Positions 4,894 through 8,114 of a stretch of 8,114 bases of DNA are shown here, piece after piece. The position numbers were made by a program, and so were the translations under genes. A model generated the notes under the pieces. That model was not told the DNA's origin. It saw nothing but the letters and a program-made list of their open reading frames with translations, and did not search any database. The DNA comes from an uncultured Candidatus Saccharibacteria bacterium (lineage in GTDB: Bacteria > Patescibacteriota > Saccharimonadia > Saccharimonadales > Saccharimonadaceae): contig CARSRA010000029.1 of NCBI GenBank assembly GCA_949063825.1, forward strand, positions 1 to 8,114. Reading direction: 5' to 3'. Numbering within the stretch: position 1 is the stretch's first letter; each line of letters opens with the position of its first letter.

Positions 4894-6022
4894 GCGAGTC
4901 TTTTTGGGAATGTCGGGCGGAGTAGATTCGTCAGTATCAGCATTACTTTTAAAAGAGCAAGGTTATGATGTGACCGGTATTTATATGAAAAACTGGTCAG
5001 AGGATCTACCGGGGATGAAGTGTCCATGGGCAGAGGATTTAGCGGACGCGAAGCGTGTAGCAGTGGGGCTAGATTTGGATTTTGAGGTTTGGGATTTTGA
5101 ACAAGATTATAAGGATGCGGTGGTTGATTATATGCTGAGTGAATTTCGAACGGGACGAACACCGAATCCGGATGTAGTATGTAATGAATTAATCAAATTT
5201 AAGCTATTCTATGAGCGTGCGCTTGCGCATGGGGCGGATTCGATCGCGACTGGGCATTATGCGCGTACCGGACGGAGTACTGGTGGTGAGCCGGAGCTAC
5301 TGAGGGCGGTAGATGAGAATAAAGATCAGACTTATTTTCTGTATCGGATGAGTGATGAATCACTCGCGAAGACAATTTTTCCGCTTGGCGAATTCAAAAA
5401 ACCCGAAGTCAAAGCTTTGGCGCGGGAACGAGGTCTAGATGTGGCAGGCAAGAAGGAATCTATGGGGGTGTGTTTCGTAGGGGAAGTAGGAATGAAAGAA
5501 TTTTTGAGTCGCTACATTGAAACGAAGCCGGGCGAGATTCGTGAGCAGGAGAGTAATGCGGTGCTCGGGCATCATGATGGAGCGATTTTTTATACACTTG
5601 GTCAAAGACATGGAATGTATCTTGGTGGCGGATTACCGTATTATGTGGTTGGAAAGGATTTGGAGCGAAATATCGTTTATGTTTCGAAGAACTTGAACCA
5701 TCCAGGGCTATGGGCGAACGAATTAGAATTAACGGATTTACATTGGCGGGCTGGTTTTAATGCTGAAAAAGTGGCGAATTCGACAAATTTGATGGTTAGG
5801 CTCAGGCACCGGGCGTCACTGATTCCAGTGACCGTGATGCGAGATTCTAGGCCAATAGACGAGTCTCAAGGTTTGGGATCATTGGATGGATCTCGAGATT
5901 TTGGATCAAGAAGTGGTTCTGTGCGCTTGCGGTTTGCTGAGCCGATCCGGCGCCCGGCGCCAGGCCAGTCGGCAGTCCTCTATGGCGACTTAGTTTGCCT
6001 AGGCGGCGGCATCTGCAATTAA
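4886..6022 (+). CDS. mnmA: tRNA-specific 2-thiouridylase MnmA, 378 aa
   Basis: MnmA activates U34 of tRNA(Lys), tRNA(Glu) and tRNA(Gln) with ATP and replaces its 2-oxygen with sulfur. The ATP-pyrophosphatase loop is SGGVDSS (10-16). TPNPDVVCN gives the catalytic C99, and KKESMGVCFVGE gives the second catalytic cysteine, C196 (usual form KKDSTGICFIGE). Also present are GHYAR (123-127), KDQTYFLY (146-153), YTLGQRHG (236-243) and PYYVVGKD (251-258). The C-terminal barrel has PAPGQSAVLYGD and CLGGGIC. Length is close to the usual 360-380 residues. Residues about 319-345 are an unusual Ser/Asp/Gly-rich insert. The start at 4886 has AAGGAGG (4876-4882) only three bases upstream, and the gene overlaps the stop of the desulfurase (TAG at 4891-4893), so the pair is translationally coupled. 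No Tus relay genes are in the window, which fits direct transfer from the desulfurase. Confidence 0.97.
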   Translation: MSRRVFLGMSGGVDSSVSALLLKEQGYDVTGIYMKNWSEDLPGMKCPWAEDLADAKRVAVGLDLDFEVWDFEQDYKDAVVDYMLSEFRTGRTPNPDVVCNELIKFKLFYERALAHGADSIATGHYARTGRSTGGEPELLRAVDENKDQTYFLYRMSDESLAKTIFPLGEFKKPEVKALARERGLDVAGKKESMGVCFVGEVGMKEFLSRYIETKPGEIREQESNAVLGHHDGAIFYTLGQRHGMYLGGGLPYYVVGKDLERNIVYVSKNLNHPGLWANELELTDLHWRAGFNAEKVANSTNLMVRLRHRASLIPVTVMRDSRPIDESQGLGSLDGSRDFGSRSGSVRLRFAEPIRRPAPGQSAVLYGDLVCLGGGICN

Positions 6023-6065
6023 TACCCCCTAATTCTCTCTTCGCTTCCAGCAGTAGTTAAATATA

Positions 6066-6074
6066 TGTTATAAT
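6066..6074 (+). promoter_or_regulatory. Extended -10 promoter of alaS, predicted leaderless
   Basis: TGTTATAAT combines an extended -10 TG with a consensus TATAAT (6069-6074) that ends seven bases before the ATG at 6082, so transcription should start at or next to the start codon. Only a poor -35 candidate (near 6045-6050) is seen. The ATG lacks a properly spaced Shine-Dalgarno. The 59-base gap after mnmA contains no hairpin terminator, so read-through from the upstream operon is also possible. Confidence 0.6.
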
Positions 6075-6081
6075 TATAGGT

Positions 6082-7992
6082 ATGAATGCAAATGAAGTTC
6101 GCCAAAAATTCTTAGATTTTCAGGTTAAACATGGGCATAAGATCATCCCGCCGGCACCGTTAGTGCTCGAGAATGATCCCACTACGCTCTTCACTGGCTC
6201 GGGGATGCAACCATTATTACCGTATTTACTAGGGCAAGCTCATCCTGAAGGTGTGCGCCTAGCGGATGCGCAACCAAGTATGCGATTACAAGATATTGGG
6301 GACGTTGGCGATCCGCGTCATACTACGGTATTTGAGATGTTGGGGAACTGGTCACTCGGAGACTATTTTAAGGAAGAGCAGATTCGTTGGTTCTTTGAGT
6401 TCATGACTAAAGAGTTGAATCTTGATCCGGAGAAGATTTTTGTTACTTGTTTTATCGGCGATGAAAGGTATGGGATACCTAGGGATGACGAAGCGGCGGC
6501 AATTTGGCAAAAAGTCTTTAAAGAAGCTGACATAGAGGCAAAGATCGTTGAGATCGGGTCTGCAGAAAATGGAGCCAAGCGTGGGATTAAGCCGGGTGAA
6601 CGAATTTTCTTTTATGATGATAAAGAAAACTGGTGGAGTCGTGGCGGCGGGATCGAGACGACGCCTTTGGGTGATCCATGCGGTCCGGATTCAGAAGTTT
6701 TTTATGATTTCGGTGAAGACAAGCAAGACATAGAGGAATACGGCAAATCGCATCCAGCGAGTGATGGTGCGCGATTTATGGAGATCGGTAACCAGGTATT
6801 TATGCAGTATAAGCGCAATGAAGATGGTAGCTTTGCGGAATTAGAAAAGAAGAACGTCGATTTTGGTGGTGGTTTAGAACGTCTCACGGCGGCGGCGATC
6901 GATAGCTTCGATGTCTTTAAGATTTCCTCACTTTATTCAATTGTCGAAAAGCTAGAGGAAATTTCGCACAAAAATTATGATAATAATACCGACGAGATGC
7001 GGATCATCGCTGATCATTTACGTGGTGCATACTTACTCGCGGCACAGGGATTAGTACCAGCAAATAAGGCGCAGGGTTATGCATTGAGGCGCCTAGTGCG
7101 GCGAGCAATTCTAAAGGCACTTGATCTTGGAATCGGTCAGGACTTTTTGGCGGAAATTATCCCAGTGATCGCAGAAAATTATACTGATCTTACGGATGAT
7201 ATCCTACCGAATCGTGCGCAAGTACTTGAGATTCTTACCAAAGAAGAAAAAGCTTTCCGAAAATCAATCGGTAAGGGTGTACGTGAGCTTGAGAAGATGG
7301 CGAATGGTGGTCAGAAGATTTCTGGGCGTGATTTGTTTAAACTGCAGGATACTTATGGTTTTCCGATGGAATTGAGCGTGGAAGAAGTATATAAAAATAA
7401 TCTGGAGTTGACGCCGGACTATCAGACGGAATTCCAAGCGGCGCTTACTGAACAGCGCGAGCGTAGCAAGACTGCTTCAAAAGGAATGTTTAAAGGTGGG
7501 CTTTCGGATACGAGTGATCAGACTGTAAAATATCATACAGCATGCCATCTTTTGCTGGCGGCTTTGCAGGCGGAAGTGAATCCAGAATGTGCCCAAAAGG
7601 GGTCGAATTTGACGCCAGAGAGATTAAGGTTTGATTTTACGGTAGATCATAAGCTGACACCGGAAGAAATTATACGAGTAGAGCAGCGGGTCAATGAATG
7701 GATCGAAGCGGATTTGCCAGTTGAGTTTGCTGAGTACGACAAGGACGAGGCATTTGATAAAATTCATGCTAATGGGAGCTTCCGCGAGCGATACCCGGAT
7801 CGAGTGACGGTCTATATGATTGGTGAGGATGCTGGCAAAGATGATGTTACGCGCGAGAGTGAAGGTATCGTTTCTTGCGAAATTTGCGGTGGGCCACATG
7901 TCGAACGGACCGGTGGGTTAGGGAAATTCAAGATCACCAAAGAAGAGTCTTCGAGTGCTGGGGTGAGGAGAATCAAAGCGATTCTAGAATAA
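6082..7992 (+). CDS. alaS: Alanyl-tRNA synthetase, compact form, 636 aa
   Basis: AlaRS attaches alanine to tRNA(Ala) and hydrolyses mischarged products. Class II motif 1 lies around FTGSGMQPLLPYL (37-49), motif 2 is RHTTVFEMLGNWSLGDYF (79-96), and motif 3 is NVDFGGGLERLTA (258-270). Also present are DPCGPDSEVFYD (198-209) and the tRNA-recognition helices DHLRGAYLLAAQGLVPANKAQ (about 311-331) and GYALRRLVRRAI. The editing domain keeps its zinc ligands: H485 and H489 in HTACH, C602 and H606 in CGGPH. Its end, SAGVRRIKAILE, is where bacterial enzymes continue into the C-Ala domain; here the protein stops. The beta-barrel section with TPFYAESGGQ that normally precedes the editing domain is also missing: KGMFKGGLSDTSDQ leads straight to HTACH. 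This explains 636 residues against about 876 in E. coli. The usual KHNDLENVG before motif 2 reads RLQDIGDVG. I regard it as a functional CPR-type AlaRS, not a damaged gene. Confidence 0.95.
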   Translation: MNANEVRQKFLDFQVKHGHKIIPPAPLVLENDPTTLFTGSGMQPLLPYLLGQAHPEGVRLADAQPSMRLQDIGDVGDPRHTTVFEMLGNWSLGDYFKEEQIRWFFEFMTKELNLDPEKIFVTCFIGDERYGIPRDDEAAAIWQKVFKEADIEAKIVEIGSAENGAKRGIKPGERIFFYDDKENWWSRGGGIETTPLGDPCGPDSEVFYDFGEDKQDIEEYGKSHPASDGARFMEIGNQVFMQYKRNEDGSFAELEKKNVDFGGGLERLTAAAIDSFDVFKISSLYSIVEKLEEISHKNYDNNTDEMRIIADHLRGAYLLAAQGLVPANKAQGYALRRLVRRAILKALDLGIGQDFLAEIIPVIAENYTDLTDDILPNRAQVLEILTKEEKAFRKSIGKGVRELEKMANGGQKISGRDLFKLQDTYGFPMELSVEEVYKNNLELTPDYQTEFQAALTEQRERSKTASKGMFKGGLSDTSDQTVKYHTACHLLLAALQAEVNPECAQKGSNLTPERLRFDFTVDHKLTPEEIIRVEQRVNEWIEADLPVEFAEYDKDEAFDKIHANGSFRERYPDRVTVYMIGEDAGKDDVTRESEGIVSCEICGGPHVERTGGLGKFKITKEESSSAGVRRIKAILE

Positions 7993-8059
7993 TCGTATTT
8001 TAGTATTTGGAATTTCTTTTTGGACTTATTACGATTTTGATATGCCTGTAGATTACCAC

Positions 8060-8087
8060 CTACCCTACTTCGCGGTGCAGCGTAGGG
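8060..8087 (-). repeat. 28-bp FISUMP 3'-end repeat, copy 2, with hairpin
   Basis: This block is identical to 26-53 and in the same orientation, giving direct repeats about 8 kb apart. It includes LRCTAK, the stop TAG (8065-8067) and five further bases. The inverted repeat CCCTAC (8063-8068) / GTAGGG (8082-8087) is retained. Confidence 0.85.
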
Positions 8088-8114
8088 AGCGACCGGTGCC
8101 ACGAGTGATGCTGT
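8065..8114 (-). CDS. FISUMP-domain protein, C-terminal end only (runs off the window)
   Basis: On the minus strand the last 16 codons are visible: SITRGTGRSLRCTAK, then TAG at 8065-8067. RGTGRSLRC is the typical end of a FISUMP domain and matches the end of the fragment at 31-336 (RGNGFPLRCTAK). The gene enters from beyond the right edge and converges on alaS, with 72 bases between the two stops. That gap is AT-rich and has no convincing terminator. Whether this copy is complete cannot be seen. Confidence 0.65.
   Translation of the reverse strand, partial: SITRGTGRSLRCTAK

Noticed and set aside
7991..8036. Terminator between alaS and the converging FISUMP gene (AATCGTA ... TACGATT)
   Set aside because: The 7-bp stem is AT-rich with a loop of about 32 bases, too weak to call.
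26..8087. Mobile element or prophage bounded by the 28-bp direct repeats
   Set aside because: The repeats are coding ends of paralogous genes, and between them are housekeeping genes with no transposase, integrase or phage gene.
1..8114. Recoded UGA (genetic code 25)
   Set aside because: TGA ends the gene at 2950-2952 and no gene reads through TGA.
1..8114. CRISPR arrays, tRNA or rRNA genes
   Set aside because: No regularly spaced repeats, cloverleaf or rRNA-like sequence was seen on either strand.

Overview
This window looks like a stretch of a small-genome, host-associated bacterium of the Candidate Phyla Radiation (Patescibacteria), most likely Saccharibacteria (TM7). The assignment is inferred from four things: a compact alanyl-tRNA synthetase with unusual motifs and two missing segments; a secreted beta-sandwich protein of the 'SWGxxL ... 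GTY..T.VVTA' type next to a membrane-anchored Ig-like partner; FISUMP-type surface-protein ends; and strong, simple promoters, two of which sit so close to the start codon that the mRNA should be leaderless. TGA is used as a stop codon (2950-2952), so the UGA-to-glycine code of Gracilibacteria/SR1 is not in use here.

Layout. (1) 1-336, minus strand: the 3' end of a FISUMP-domain gene, without a start codon and closed at its 5' side by a stop, so a gene fragment. (2) 452-1141, minus strand: an unrecognised soluble protein of 229 aa with a good ribosome-binding site. (3) 1142-1416: a divergent regulatory region with a promoter on each strand, a palindrome just downstream of each predicted start of transcription, and a long imperfect inverted repeat in the minus-strand leader. 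(4) 1417-2952, plus strand: two surface-protein genes with no base between them (TAA immediately followed by ATG). They encode a secreted beta-sandwich protein and a signal-peptide, Ig-like, C-terminally anchored protein resembling the WxL/DUF916 arrangement. (5) 3049-3588: a small membrane protein with its own near-consensus promoter and a leader stem-loop, closed by a strong intrinsic terminator. (6) 3715-6022: a cysteine desulfurase overlapping mnmA, a compact tRNA 2-thiouridine module. (7) 6082-7992: alaS. (8) 8065 to the window end, minus strand: the 3' end of a second FISUMP gene.

How the genes fit together. The desulfurase and MnmA together thiolate U34 of tRNA(Lys/Glu/Gln), and AlaRS charges tRNA(Ala), so 3715-7992 is a translation block. 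The left half is a cell-surface block. The two FISUMP 3' ends lie in the same orientation about 8 kb apart. They share an exact 28-bp block spanning the stop codon and weaker similarity beyond it, so the whole core lies between direct repeats. The most interesting observations are this paired FISUMP cassette structure, the leader architecture of the 229-aa gene, the leaderless housekeeping promoters (one overlapping a terminator) and the pared-down AlaRS.
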